A stretch of DNA of 64,000 nucleotides, taken from the NCBI RefSeq assembly GCF_000420725.1, contig NZ_ATVM01000003.1, positions 1 through 64,000 on the forward strand, in the 5' to 3' direction. This document shows positions 1 through 8,320 of the stretch, in pieces (the first letter of the stretch is position 1; each line of letters starts with the position of its first letter). The DNA comes from Marinococcus halotolerans DSM 16375 (GTDB lineage: Bacteria; Bacillota; Bacilli; Bacillales; Marinococcaceae). A program made the translations under genes and the position numbers. A model generated the notes under the pieces. That model was not told where the DNA came from. It was given only the letters and a program-made list of their open reading frames with translations, and did not search any database.

Positions 1-10
1 CTCCCATAAG

Positions 11-66
11 AAAAACACCTCCATTTGTCGATCTTACTACGAATACGACGTGGGAGGTGCTTTTAT
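11..66 (-). terminator. Imperfect intrinsic terminator downstream of the aldo/keto reductase
   Basis: CACCTCC at 16-22 pairs with GGAGGTG at 53-59, with a weaker inner GTCG/CGAC pairing. Read on the minus strand the hairpin is followed by GTTTTTCTT, so it would end the reductase transcript. The long loop makes it a modest call. Confidence 0.4.
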
Positions 67-120
67 CTGTCTCATTTATTTAGGTCACTTCATGATACAG
101 GAGAAAGGGGTTTTTTATTA

Positions 121-1038
121 TTATGGGAGTTCATTGCCGGCCGTCTGATAGAGATCATACCATTCTTCATGTGTTAAAGTGATCTCAGAAGCTTCGGCGA
201 TGCCCGCAAGCCGTTCGGGATTCATTGTTCCGACAATGGTTTGAATGCGGGCAGGGTGCCGCAGGATCCAGGCCGCTGCCACCGCCGATTCAGTAATTTG
301 GTAGCGCCCGGCCAATTCGCTGAGTTTTTTATTTACTTCCGGAAATTTGTCGTTACCGACAAAAACACCTTCCATCATGCCATACTGAAACGGGGACCAG
401 GCCTGGACGGTCATGTTGTTCAACCGGCTGTACTCAAGCAGGCCGCCTTCACGCATTACCGCTGCATCATTTTTCATATTTACATTCAATCCCTGATCTA
501 TCATGAGGGAGTGCATCAGACCAAATTGCAGCTGATTGGTAATCAGATCCTGTTTAACGTGCTGCTTTAAAAGCTCAATCTGCATTGGATGCTGGTTGCT
601 GACGCCAAAATGCCGGACTTTACCGGAGGCGTGGAGGCTGTCGAACGCTTCGGCTACTTCTTCGGGCTCCATAAGTGCATCGGGACGGTGAAGAAGCAGT
701 ACATCCAGATAATCTGTCTGAAGACGCTTCAGGCTTTCGTCGACCGTATTTAAAATGTGGGATTTAGAAAAGTCGAAAGAATTTCCGCGTATGCCTGCTT
801 TGGACTGAAGAAATACTTTTTCACGCAGGTCATCGTTCATTCCGGCTGCCTTGGCGAAAATATCTTCTGAATCCCCGCCGCCGTAAACGTCGGCATGATC
901 AAAAAAGTTCACACCTGCTTCAAGAGCGGTACGGAAAACTTTTTCAGCATCACCGATGGAAAGCTTATTCATGCGCATACACCCGAGTGCTATATTGGAT
1001 ACGTGAAGAGAACTGCTGCCTAACTGCATTTGTTTCAT
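121..1038 (-). CDS. Aldo/keto reductase, YcsN/YdhF type
   Basis: A 305-residue NADPH-dependent oxidoreductase of the aldo/keto reductase superfamily (TIM barrel). The N-terminal GCMRM and the FFDHADVYG motif (Asp and Tyr of the active site) are visible, followed by DVLLLHRPD, FGVSNQHP and the cofactor-binding end IVGTMNPERL. Overall pattern and length match B. subtilis YcsN and E. coli YdhF. The start chosen is MKQMQLG because AAAGAGGTG lies 6-7 nt upstream; an in-frame extension of 20 residues has no ribosome site. The physiological substrate cannot be told from sequence. It is a lone gene at the window edge. Confidence 0.9.
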   Translation of the reverse strand: MKQMQLGSSSLHVSNIALGCMRMNKLSIGDAEKVFRTALEAGVNFFDHADVYGGGDSEDIFAKAAGMNDDLREKVFLQSKAGIRGNSFDFSKSHILNTVDESLKRLQTDYLDVLLLHRPDALMEPEEVAEAFDSLHASGKVRHFGVSNQHPMQIELLKQHVKQDLITNQLQFGLMHSLMIDQGLNVNMKNDAAVMREGGLLEYSRLNNMTVQAWSPFQYGMMEGVFVGNDKFPEVNKKLSELAGRYQITESAVAAAWILRHPARIQTIVGTMNPERLAGIAEASEITLTHEEWYDLYQTAGNELP

Positions 1039-1180
1039 CTGAGCACCTCTTTTTTTCAGGATAAGAATAGTGTAACATGACGGGTGTGCCATGAGCATGA
1101 TAACGCTGTCAAAAAATATAAAAAATGACTTTCACACATAAATATGGTAATTTGTAGAAAAACGTTAAAGGATGTCAGAA

Positions 1181-1405
1181 ATGAAACGAAGAACAATAAA
1201 CAGTTATTTTATCCTATTCTGGCTTATTATCGGTATATGGAATATAGGTCTCGGGATTATTGTTGGTCTCGTACTGCAAAGCTATGTCTGGGCGTCCATT
1301 CATGTTTTGGCGGGCGCGCTGTGTTTAATCATAACGGAAGCTATACGCAGAGGGAAATTACAGGTTAAACAGGAAAAAGAAAACCAACTGTATGAGAACG
1401 ATTAG
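1181..1405 (+). CDS. Small two-helix membrane protein, function unknown
   Basis: A 74-residue protein with two hydrophobic stretches (about residues 9-30 and 35-55) separated by a short loop, with a charged C-terminal tail rich in Lys, Glu and Gln. AAAGGA sits 8 nt before this ATG; an ATG nine bases upstream overlaps that site and is unlikely. I do not recognise a family. No partner gene is closely linked. Confidence 0.6.
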   Translation: MKRRTINSYFILFWLIIGIWNIGLGIIVGLVLQSYVWASIHVLAGALCLIITEAIRRGKLQVKQEKENQLYEND

Positions 1406-1481
1406 TAGTTTTAGCCCCATGAATTCAAAAATAGTAATAATTTAATGATTACCCTGCAGACTTTTCGGAAATAGGACATTA

Positions 1482-1718
1482 ATGATAAACAAAGGGGTGA
1501 GCATTATATTACAAACCAGAGGGGCTAAAACAATAAAGAATATTATTCAGGATAATGAAAAGCCGCTGACTAATCAGGATGTCGCCGCTATATTAAAAGA
1601 TAGAAACAGCATTGACAGTTCCTTTGCTTTAAAAACAATTGATTCGATGGTAGGCAACGGACAGTTGATGCTTATCCGATATGTTGACGCTGGCGTATAT
1701 GTAGTTGAAGTGAAATAA
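1482..1718 (+). CDS. Small hypothetical protein, possibly winged-helix-like
   Basis: Up to 78 residues. The pattern of an LTNQDVAAIL helix, a second helix (FALKTIDSMVGNG) and a terminal strand pair (LMLIRYVDAGVYVVEVK) resembles a small winged-helix fold, but this is only an impression. The ATG at 1482 has a poor ribosome site (AGGA). A much better one, AAAGGGG at 1491-1497, lies just before an in-frame ATT at 1503, so the real start may be a rare AUU. It is followed by a strong terminator. Confidence 0.5.
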   Translation: MINKGVSIILQTRGAKTIKNIIQDNEKPLTNQDVAAILKDRNSIDSSFALKTIDSMVGNGQLMLIRYVDAGVYVVEVK

Positions 1719-1720
1719 AT

Positions 1721-1758
1721 TATGTTAACTGTTTTCATGAGCAGTTAACATAACTATT
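1721..1758 (+). terminator. Intrinsic terminator
   Basis: TATGTTAACTG at 1721-1731 pairs perfectly with CAGTTAACATA at 1742-1752 over a 10-nt loop. It is followed by ACTATTTTTTAAT, a somewhat offset U-tract. Confidence 0.7.
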
Positions 1759-1857
1759 TTTTAATAAATAATTTTTACATAAATTCTCCGTTGCTGTAGT
1801 GAAGGTACCGAATAATCTGTAAAATAGAGAATTACTTTAAAGAAGAGGGTGATGGCA

Positions 1858-2256
1858 ATGAGTTTTGAAGATGAGTTCGTAGCTAAAGCAAAAGAGTATT
1901 TAAAAGAAGATATAGACGCAAATATTATGAACGAAGTAAACTGGGAAATTGCCAAATACTTTAATAATCTGAATAAAGAGATCGGTGAAGTGAAAAATGA
2001 CTCGTTCAGCAGCTACGGTTCAAAGCACCGCAGCTATATGACCATCGATAACCGCGAGGTGCTTTTTGAAACTGTTACAGACGACGGAAATTATCACATT
2101 CAGGTCACGCAGAGTACAGACGATACGACCAATGAACTTGATGTTATCTACGTCCAGGAAGGTAAAATGTACAGTCAGCAGGAAGAGAAAGAATTCAATA
2201 TGGATATTGTACGGAACCACCTTAAAAATACCTTCGGTGATATACTGGGACTATAA
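1858..2256 (+). CDS. Conserved-looking acidic hypothetical protein
   Basis: A 132-residue soluble protein, rich in Asp/Glu, without signal peptide or membrane segment. It opens with predicted helices (residues 1-40), followed by alternating short strands in the middle (YMTIDNREVLFETV, YHIQVTQS, ELDVIYVQEGKMY). GAGGG lies 8 nt before the chosen ATG; the GTG and ATG just upstream overlap that site. I do not recognise the family. It stands alone between terminators. Confidence 0.65.
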   Translation: MSFEDEFVAKAKEYLKEDIDANIMNEVNWEIAKYFNNLNKEIGEVKNDSFSSYGSKHRSYMTIDNREVLFETVTDDGNYHIQVTQSTDDTTNELDVIYVQEGKMYSQQEEKEFNMDIVRNHLKNTFGDILGL

Positions 2257-2263
2257 AATGAAG

Positions 2264-2290
2264 AAGCGCCCGCTGCGGCGCTTTTTTTAT
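2264..2290 (+). terminator. Intrinsic terminator
   Basis: AAGCGCC pairs with GGCGCTT around a CGCTGC loop and runs into seven T residues, eight bases after the stop codon of the preceding gene. Confidence 0.85.
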
Positions 2291-2373
2291 TTTGAAAAAT
2301 ATTAAATAATCAATAGGGAAATAAGTCTTGATTTCCTTCGAATGGGTATATTGTCATTAAGGGGGTATACGCC

Positions 2374-2595
2374 ATGGGGGTTGTTTATATTGACCGGCAT
2401 ATTCGCCAGGTACAGGTGATTATTTGTAGTGAAGGACACATGCTGCATTGTCTTGTCTGGCCGGGGGAAGGGGGATGGGTCGCCGATATACACTCCATGC
2501 AGAACAGCGGTTTTCATCCGACGTTTGAGCGGGTTTATTTTCCTGAAAATGAAGAGATTATCCAGCTTGGACGGCATATATATGTTCTGCGGTGA
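2374..2595 (+). CDS. Small hypothetical protein
   Basis: A 73-residue protein preceded by a good ribosome site (AAGGGGG, 7 nt spacing). It looks like a compact beta-rich domain (VVYIDRHIRQVQVIICSEGHMLHCLVW at the start and FERVYFPENEEIIQLGRHIYVL at the end). No membrane segment or family signature is seen. It converges on the gene at 2633, with about 37 nt between the stops. Confidence 0.55.
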   Translation: MGVVYIDRHIRQVQVIICSEGHMLHCLVWPGEGGWVADIHSMQNSGFHPTFERVYFPENEEIIQLGRHIYVLR

Positions 2596-2632
2596 AAAGG
2601 CAGAAGCGCGCAGGTTTCTGCCTTTGCCCATG

Positions 2633-2941
2633 CTAAAGAGTATTTGGATCCGTATAGCCGATCGGGCCCCGGGATTCGGAATGCTCCACCACAGTAAGAA
2701 CAAAACGCATCGGAATAAAGATGGTGCGGCTGCCGCCAGAGGTCTTCTGAGCTTTTTCCTGGTAAAAGTACACACCCGCTTCTTCAATACCGCAGTTTTC
2801 TGCGGACACTACTGCTTTAACGTAGCTTGAATGCTCTTCGAATGTACCTTCGCTTTGCAATCCATTCAAATCAAAAAGCGGAATGGCAGAAGGATCAAAA
2901 TACACCTCGACGAAATTAGAACTGTCTGCTGATGAACTCAT
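2633..2941 (-). CDS. Small hypothetical protein
   Basis: A 102-residue soluble protein without recognisable domain. It starts with a Ser-rich stretch, followed by FVEVYFDPSAIPLFDLNGL and a central alternating region. AAGGAGG lies 7 nt before the chosen ATG, a textbook site that excludes the six-codon upstream extension. Function unknown. Confidence 0.6.
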   Translation of the reverse strand: MSSSADSSNFVEVYFDPSAIPLFDLNGLQSEGTFEEHSSYVKAVVSAENCGIEEAGVYFYQEKAQKTSGGSRTIFIPMRFVLTVVEHSESRGPIGYTDPNTL

Positions 2942-3143
2942 CCATCTTCCTCCTTTCAATAGTTGCTTCCCATAATATACCCTAAAACGGTTTAATAAAA
3001 GCAGAGGAGATAAAAGGAATGAAGGGGAAACGTGTAAACGTTTATGAAAGTAACTAATTATTGTAAAATAATTGACAGGGTAAGTTTTGTTTTGAAGGGA
3101 GGAGGAAGGCCTGGTGATAACAAACAGGGTGGAGCGGGCAAAT

Positions 3144-3172
3144 TAAAAAGCAGAAGCCATTGGCTCCTGCTG
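3144..3172 (-). terminator. Terminator of the tRNA-Val gene
   Basis: On the minus strand AGCAGGAGCC pairs with GGCTTCTGCT (one G-T wobble, AATG loop) and runs into TTTTTAA, 15 nt past the tRNA 3' end. Confidence 0.85.
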
Positions 3173-3186
3173 TAGTTTATTATTTA

Positions 3187-3262
3187 TGGTGTCCCGTACT
3201 GGGCTCGAACCAGTGACCTCCACCCTGTCAAGGTGGCGCTCTCCCTACTGAGCTAACGGAAC
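3187..3262 (-). tRNA. tRNA-Val (anticodon GAC)
   Basis: A complete 76-nt cloverleaf is readable on the minus strand. Acceptor arm GTTCCGT pairs with ACGGGAC (one G-T pair); D-arm GCTC/GAGC; anticodon arm CCACC/GGTGG with loop TTGACAG giving anticodon GAC; T-arm ACTGG/CCAGT with the TTCGAGC loop; discriminator A and an encoded CCA end. It reads GUC and GUU valine codons. It is a single gene with its own terminator rather than part of a cluster. Confidence 0.96.
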
Positions 3263-3497
3263 AATTTATATGGAATGAAGCGACAGAAATAATATACAAT
3301 AGGAAAAGACCAGTGTCAATCCTTCCGTGGTCAATTTTTGCAGGGAAGGCAGGAGCTACGCAGCCTGGTTTCTTCCGCGCAGTGAAGTTTACGGAATCTA
3401 CCGATTTCAGGTTCCTGCCGGAATACTAAAGCATTCAAAGTCCAGGCGGCAGAAACAGAAATCCTTATCGTCTGCAGTACATATGTTAAAAAGTGAA

Positions 3498-3761
3498 TTA
3501 ATTTTCCTTTTGCTGTTTTTCTTTCCGCTGCTGAAGGAATAGAAAGAGGCAGAAGGCGAGCATGCCCAGACTGAGGTTGGAAAGAATGAAGCCGAGCGGC
3601 CCCTGATTAAAAATGCCAAGCGACAGCGCGCCGAAAAAAGCAATATAGGTGGTGCCGAGAAGCGGCAGGCTTCGCCCGGAGATTTTTTGCATAAAACGGG
3701 CAAGCTGGTATATGAGCGTATTTACAGCAAAACCAATTAGCAGTAAAATAAGTAAATTCAT
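3498..3761 (-). CDS. Small membrane protein, about three transmembrane helices
   Basis: An 87-residue hydrophobic protein with helices at roughly residues 2-20, 32-50 and 55-75, then a Gln/Lys-rich cytoplasmic tail. The chosen ATG is the first codon of the first helix. The only good ribosome site, AAAGGAAGG, is about 13 nt away, which is long, so initiation may be weak. Family not recognised. Confidence 0.5.
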   Translation of the reverse strand: MNLLILLLIGFAVNTLIYQLARFMQKISGRSLPLLGTTYIAFFGALSLGIFNQGPLGFILSNLSLGMLAFCLFLFLQQRKEKQQKEN

Positions 3762-3929
3762 GCGACTATCTGAACCTTCCTTTGTGATGATGTCTTTTAC
3801 CGATTTACATGCTACCATACCTTAGGTTTGAAAGATATCTACAAATACGAAAAGTGGGGCTTCTGCAGTAAACTGAATGGCGGCAGCTTTAAAATATAGA
3901 GAGAATGGGATAAAGGTGGAGGGATGTTC

Positions 3930-5042
3930 ATGCAGGCATATGCAGACTTTTGGATGGAATGGCAGACACGTATTGTGGAGCTGCCCTGGATTGATATAGG
4001 CGTAGCTGTTTTGATTGCGCTTCTCGTGTTTGCTTTTCGGAAGCTATTTACTAAATACATTTTCAGATTCATTTTAAAAATGACCCACCAATCGAGATCA
4101 CAGCTGTTCACCAATATTTTAGTATCGTTTGAACGGCCGATCCGTATGTTTTTCGCCGTGTTCGGCATCTACCTGGCACTGTTGTATCTCCCTATACCGT
4201 GGGATTCTATGACGATTATCAACCGCCTGTACGGTTCAATTTTAATCGTACTCGCAGCATGGGGGACATACAAGCTGCTGAATACGTCTTCGATGCTCTT
4301 TAACCCGATGATTAAAAGGCTTGAGGGCAAGGAAGACAATATGCTGGTGCCGTTTCTTTCCCGGGTGCTCCGCATTATTATCGTGGCGCTCGCGTTTACC
4401 ATTATTCTCTCATCCTGGGGCTTTAATATTAACGGCTTTGTGGCAGGGCTCGGCCTTGGCGGTCTGGCCTTTGCCCTCGCCGCCCAGGACATGGTGGCTA
4501 ACTTCATCGGCGGCATCATTATTGTAGTGGAACGTCCGTTTAAGCGGGGCGACTGGATTTATACGCCGACGGTGGAAGGAATTGTGGAGGATATTTCGTT
4601 TCGGAGCACGAAGGTGCGTACCTTCGCTGACTCAATCGTCATCGTTCCAAACAACACACTTGCCCACGAGGCGATTACGAACTGGAGTGAAATGCGTAAG
4701 CGCGAAATAGATATGACGCTTGGCATTGAATACCAGACGCCGCGGGAGCAGGTGCTGCAGTTGCGGGAGCGCCTCGAGGAGATGCTAAACAGCCGTGATG
4801 ACATTGATAAAGAACTGATTCTTGTACAATTTAAAGAATTTAACAGCTCCTCGCTCGACCTGTGGGTTTACTGCTTTACCAAAACGACCGCGTTCCTGGA
4901 GTGGGCGGAAATCAAGGAAGAGCTGAATCTTGAAATTATTCGTATCCTTCAGGAGGAAGGCGTTCAATTTGCCTATCCAACACAGTCTATTTATATTGAA
5001 AAATCACCTGAAGAAAATTATCACATGTCCGACAATAATTAA
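3930..5042 (+). CDS. Mechanosensitive channel, MscS family (YhdY-like)
   Basis: A 370-residue small-conductance mechanosensitive channel that would release solutes on hypo-osmotic shock. There is an N-terminal amphipathic start, hydrophobic helices near residues 20-40, 75-95 and 105-120, and then the hallmark pore helix rich in Gly and Ala (NGFVAGLGLGGLAFALAAQD). The beta-domain follows (FIGGIIIVVERPFKRGDWI, VEDISFRSTKVRTFADSIVIVPNN). The C-terminal cytoplasmic part ends near FAYPTQSIYIEK. Length matches B. subtilis YhdY. GGAGGG is 6 nt before this ATG; an ATG two codons upstream touches it. A second MscS gene lies at 10705-11535. Confidence 0.92.
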   Translation: MQAYADFWMEWQTRIVELPWIDIGVAVLIALLVFAFRKLFTKYIFRFILKMTHQSRSQLFTNILVSFERPIRMFFAVFGIYLALLYLPIPWDSMTIINRLYGSILIVLAAWGTYKLLNTSSMLFNPMIKRLEGKEDNMLVPFLSRVLRIIIVALAFTIILSSWGFNINGFVAGLGLGGLAFALAAQDMVANFIGGIIIVVERPFKRGDWIYTPTVEGIVEDISFRSTKVRTFADSIVIVPNNTLAHEAITNWSEMRKREIDMTLGIEYQTPREQVLQLRERLEEMLNSRDDIDKELILVQFKEFNSSSLDLWVYCFTKTTAFLEWAEIKEELNLEIIRILQEEGVQFAYPTQSIYIEKSPEENYHMSDNN

Positions 5043-5126
5043 GCGGGATTGACGGTTGGCAAACGAAGCGTACATGTTATAATAAGAATGTTTGTCAGAA
5101 GGAATATGTACGTAAAAAAGGAGCCG

Positions 5127-5531
5127 ATGCATTCGATGGAACGAGTGGAAACATTCGTGTTAACCCGTGGACTGAATGCCAGTCAAGTATTGTCGTTTGT
5201 GCATGAACTGGAAACATTTAAAGCAGATGTGTTTTTTGAAAAGCGGAGAACCTCCGCAAACGGAAAAAGCGTACTCGGTATGATGTCTTTGTTTACAAGC
5301 ATCAGACTGGGTGACAAAGTGGAACTCAAGGTGTACGGAGAGGATAAAGAAGCGGTGGCCAGAGTGGCGGCTGGATATCTTGGAGAAGCAGTAGAGCATG
5401 AGAATAATAACGGCTATTGGGAAGACGAAGCAGCGGAGCATGTGGAACGGGCAATGGCCGGATGCATGACCCACTGGAATCCCAATGTACGAAATATTGC
5501 ACGCTCGTATCTGAAAACGACACGCAGTTAA
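5127..5531 (+). CDS. HPr-like protein without the phosphorylatable histidine
   Basis: About 134 residues. Residues 4-85 align by eye with HPr of the sugar phosphotransferase system. The His-15 motif GIHARP is replaced by GLNASQ, so the PEP-dependent phosphorylation site is lost (Asn for His, Ser for Arg). The regulatory serine motif is kept as GKSVLGMMSL, as in HPr and Crh. A 45-residue tail beyond the HPr domain (Trp- and Cys-containing, helical) is not found in HPr or Crh. This points to a regulatory, HPrK-responsive role rather than sugar transport. The start is uncertain: ATGs at 5106, 5127 and 5136 are in frame and AAGGAG lies at 5118-5123. Confidence 0.75.
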   Translation: MHSMERVETFVLTRGLNASQVLSFVHELETFKADVFFEKRRTSANGKSVLGMMSLFTSIRLGDKVELKVYGEDKEAVARVAAGYLGEAVEHENNNGYWEDEAAEHVERAMAGCMTHWNPNVRNIARSYLKTTRS

Positions 5532-5716
5532 CAGGAAGGCCCGGCGCCGGGAAAAGCGTCCGGGTCTTCAGCTGTATCAGGAAACGTTTTCTAATCCTGG
5601 AAAATGCTAAGCATATCACAGGCCAAATAGGGTAAACTAAAAAAGGGAATGACTCATGCGTACTGGTTGTATCATACAAGCAGTAATGACGAATGACACG
5701 GAAGGAAGAATGCTTT

Positions 5717-6895
5717 ATGATCGATCGGCATACCGGAACGTTTTGGCGGGCCTCCATTGCCCTCGGGCTTGCATCGCTGCTCATTTTTGCCAATATGTAT
5801 TATCCGCAGCCGCTGCTTCCATTGTTTACTGGAGAATTCAACGTCAGCGAAGCCACAGCGAGCTTTGTTATTTCATTGTCGCTTTTAATGCTTGGCATAA
5901 GCTTCTTTTTTATCAGCGCGATTTCCGACGCAAAAGGGAGACGGAAAATCATTGTGTATGCGATGATCTGGGGGACCATAGCAACGCTCCTCATACCATT
6001 TGCCGGCTCCTTCTGGATGCTTTTGCTGCTGCGGATGGTCCAGGCAGTCGGGCTTGCCGGTATTCCGATTGCGGCTATGTCCTATATCGGGGAGGAATTC
6101 ACTCCGCGTGCCATGACGGTAGCGATGGGATTTTACGTAAGCGCGAACAGCCTCGGTGGCATGGGCGGGAGAGTGATGAGCGGTGTGCTTGCCGATTGGT
6201 TTGACTGGCGGACGGCTTATTTTTTCATGGCCGGGGCAAGCGTACTGCTCGCCGTGCTCGTGATTCTGCTGCTTCCGGCATCAAAAAACTTCAAGCCAAA
6301 GCCGCTGGAGTGGAGCGATACGTGGAACAATGCGCTTTTTCACCTGAAAGATCCGGTTCAGCGCCTCGCTTATATTATCGGCGGATTGAATTTTTTCGTG
6401 TTTATCGGCACGTTCAACTTTATTACGTACCGCCTGGACGGCGACCCTTTTTTCGTCAGTACAGCGGTCCTGGGTCTGCTTTTTTTAACATACGGGGCGG
6501 GCACGTTCAGCTCAAGCCTTGCCGGGGAATTGACGCAGCGCTTTAAGCAGACGGACTGTATGCAGACCGGCATCCTCATTATGGCTGGCGGCCTGCTGCT
6601 GTCGCTTGTACCGCAGCTGTGGGTGGTTATTACATCGCTTGCAGTGCTGAGTTTTGGCTTTTTCTTTGCGCATTCCACGTCGAGCTCCTGGGTGACAAAA
6701 AACGCCAAAAAAGCCCGGGCGAGTGCCTCCGGACTTTATTTGACTTCTTACTATCTGGGCGGCAGCCTCAGCAGTATTTATTTCGGACTGCTGTGGCCTG
6801 TGGCTGGCTGGATCGGGGTCATTGCCGGCGGTCTGCTTCTGTTAATAGTCACACTTACAAGCGTGCGCCGTCTGATGCCGGTGGAAGCAGGCTAG
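5717..6895 (+). CDS. MFS transporter, YnfM/drug-efflux type
   Basis: A 392-residue major facilitator with twelve predicted helices. The signature loop between helices 2 and 3 is visible (ISDAKGRRKII), as is the NMYYPQPLLP motif near the N-terminus typical of the YnfM/CynX-like efflux group. AAGGAAG lies 8 nt before the chosen ATG. The substrate cannot be assigned. The 3' end overlaps the convergent RraA-like gene by four bases in a shared CTAG. Confidence 0.85.
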   Translation: MIDRHTGTFWRASIALGLASLLIFANMYYPQPLLPLFTGEFNVSEATASFVISLSLLMLGISFFFISAISDAKGRRKIIVYAMIWGTIATLLIPFAGSFWMLLLLRMVQAVGLAGIPIAAMSYIGEEFTPRAMTVAMGFYVSANSLGGMGGRVMSGVLADWFDWRTAYFFMAGASVLLAVLVILLLPASKNFKPKPLEWSDTWNNALFHLKDPVQRLAYIIGGLNFFVFIGTFNFITYRLDGDPFFVSTAVLGLLFLTYGAGTFSSSLAGELTQRFKQTDCMQTGILIMAGGLLLSLVPQLWVVITSLAVLSFGFFFAHSTSSSWVTKNAKKARASASGLYLTSYYLGGSLSSIYFGLLWPVAGWIGVIAGGLLLLIVTLTSVRRLMPVEAG

Positions 6896-7365
6896 CTTCT
6901 GGCAGGGAGAAGTACAATGCCGTCGCTGTCGGCATAGACGTAGTCTCCGGGCGTCCAGGTGACGTCGGCAAAGTCGACAGGAATAGAGCGCTCGCCGCGT
7001 CCTTCCTTAACGGACTTTCGCGGATTGGTAAAGCGGGAAAACACCCGGATATTCATTTCTCGCAGCTCGTCACTGTCACGGATGGCGCCGTTTACGATAA
7101 TACCCGCGAGTCCGCGCTTAACAGCGATTTCTGCCAGGTTGTCCCCGAGCAGGGCGCGCCGGGACGAGCCGCCTCCGTCAACTACAAGAACACTACCGGC
7201 GGGAATATCACCAAGCGCCTGTTCAACAAGCACGTTATCTTCAAAAACCCGTACTGTTTCTATTGGCCCTTCAAAAAAACGTGCCGGTCCGTGCGATAAA
7301 AACGGCTCATTGGCGACAAAAACTTCGTTTCCATATTCATCACAGATATCAGCTGTTCTACCCAT
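6892..7365 (-). CDS. RraA-like protein / HMG aldolase family
   Basis: A 157-residue member of the RraA / 4-hydroxy-4-methyl-2-oxoglutarate aldolase family. The family core GSVLVVDGGGSSRRALLGDNLAE and the NGAIRDSDEL motif (Arg-Asp of the metal/pyruvate site) are both intact, and full length is typical. In proteobacteria RraA inhibits RNase E. This organism uses RNase J1, encoded ten kilobases away, so an aldolase or decarboxylase activity is at least as likely. AAGGAGG is 7 nt before the start. Confidence 0.88.
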   Translation of the reverse strand: MGRTADICDEYGNEVFVANEPFLSHGPARFFEGPIETVRVFEDNVLVEQALGDIPAGSVLVVDGGGSSRRALLGDNLAEIAVKRGLAGIIVNGAIRDSDELREMNIRVFSRFTNPRKSVKEGRGERSIPVDFADVTWTPGDYVYADSDGIVLLPARS

Positions 7366-7514
7366 ATGTATGCCTCCTTTTATTATTTTCATTGTAAGGC
7401 TTTCCCAGAAGAAAGAAAATAGCAGGACAACAGAAAAAAGATGCCACTATTATTTTGTTTTCAAAGGGCGATATGATAATCTAGGAAAGAGAAATTTGAA
7501 GGAGGATGTAAAAC

Positions 7515-8228
7515 ATGAATCAAATGGACGCAAATGAAATTATCCAGTTCATTTCAGATAGTAAAAAATCAACTCCGGTGAAAGTACATATTACCGGCGA
7601 TTTGGACGCTATCGGATTTGGAAATGAAACGAAGCGGTTTATTACAGGAAACACTGGTGTATTGTTCGGTGAATGGGAGGATATTAAAGAAGGCATCGAA
7701 GCGAACGCAGACAAAATTGAAGATTTTATTGTAGAAAACGACCGCAGAAACAGCGCGATTCCAATGCTTGATCTAAAAGACATCGAAGCACGCATTGAGC
7801 CGGGCGCGATTATCCGCGACCAGGTGGAGATCGGTAAAGGCGCCGTTATTATGATGGGCGCAAGCATCAACATCGGTTCAGTTGTTGGAGAAGGCACGAT
7901 GATTGATATGAACGTTGTAATGGGAGGACGTGCCACCGTAGGTAACAATTGCCACATCGGGGCAGGATCCGTTCTTGCCGGCGTCATTGAGCCGCCATCC
8001 GCCCAGCCGGTCGTTGTTGAAGACGGCGTTGTAGTTGGTGCCAATTGCGTGATCCTTGAAGGAGTTACTGTCGGAGAAGGCGCAGTCGTTGCTGCCGGCG
8101 CCGTAGTAACAGAAGACGTGCCGCCAAACACGGTCGTGGCCGGTACTCCTGCACGTGTCATCAAAGAAATTGATGAGCAGACAAAAGGAAAAACAGAAAT
8201 CAAACAGGAACTGCGCCGCTTAAAATAA
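7515..8228 (+). CDS. dapH: Tetrahydrodipicolinate N-acetyltransferase
   Basis: This enzyme acetylates L-2,3,4,5-tetrahydrodipicolinate with acetyl-CoA, the first committed step of the acetylase branch to meso-diaminopimelate and lysine. The 237-residue protein has an N-terminal helical domain (residues 1-85). A long left-handed beta helix of hexapeptide repeats follows ([19 protein letters not shown] onward) and ends with the typical [18 protein letters not shown]. It corresponds to B. subtilis YkuQ. AGGAGG is well placed. The next genes complete the branch, but a strong terminator separates dapH from them. Confidence 0.96.
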   Translation: MNQMDANEIIQFISDSKKSTPVKVHITGDLDAIGFGNETKRFITGNTGVLFGEWEDIKEGIEANADKIEDFIVENDRRNSAIPMLDLKDIEARIEPGAIIRDQVEIGKGAVIMMGASINIGSVVGEGTMIDMNVVMGGRATVGNNCHIGAGSVLAGVIEPPSAQPVVVEDGVVVGANCVILEGVTVGEGAVVAAGAVVTEDVPPNTVVAGTPARVIKEIDEQTKGKTEIKQELRRLK

Positions 8229-8249
8229 CAACGCTGCAACGTAACGGTG

Positions 8250-8296
8250 AAAGGCTGCCTTTTGGGACGGGTTCCAAAAGGGGCCTTTCTTTTTTC
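8250..8296 (+). terminator. Strong terminator inside the dap operon
   Basis: AAAGGC-CCTTTTGG pairs with CCAAAAGG-CCTTT and is followed by CTTTTTT. It lies between dapH and the aminotransferase and ends 25 nt before the next start codon, so read-through or a separate signal must set the downstream level. Confidence 0.85.
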
Positions 8297-8320
8297 ATTT
8301 ACGCGAAAGGGGCAAACAGC

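Noticed and set aside
2302-2830. Long ORFs on both strands across 2302-2830 (161 and 133 codons)
   Set aside because: They lie in alternate frames over better-supported small genes, lack ribosome sites and have composition typical of shadow frames (Arg, Ser and Cys rich).
3026-3050. AAACGTGTAAACGTTT inverted repeat resembling a CcpA cre site
   Set aside because: The cre-like reading TGTAAACGTTTATG misses the conserved final CA, and it is not at a sensible distance from any recognised promoter.
3327-3542. 71-codon plus-strand ORF opposite the small membrane protein
   Set aside because: No ribosome site and a Phe/Leu run that is just the antisense of the membrane helix gene's tail.
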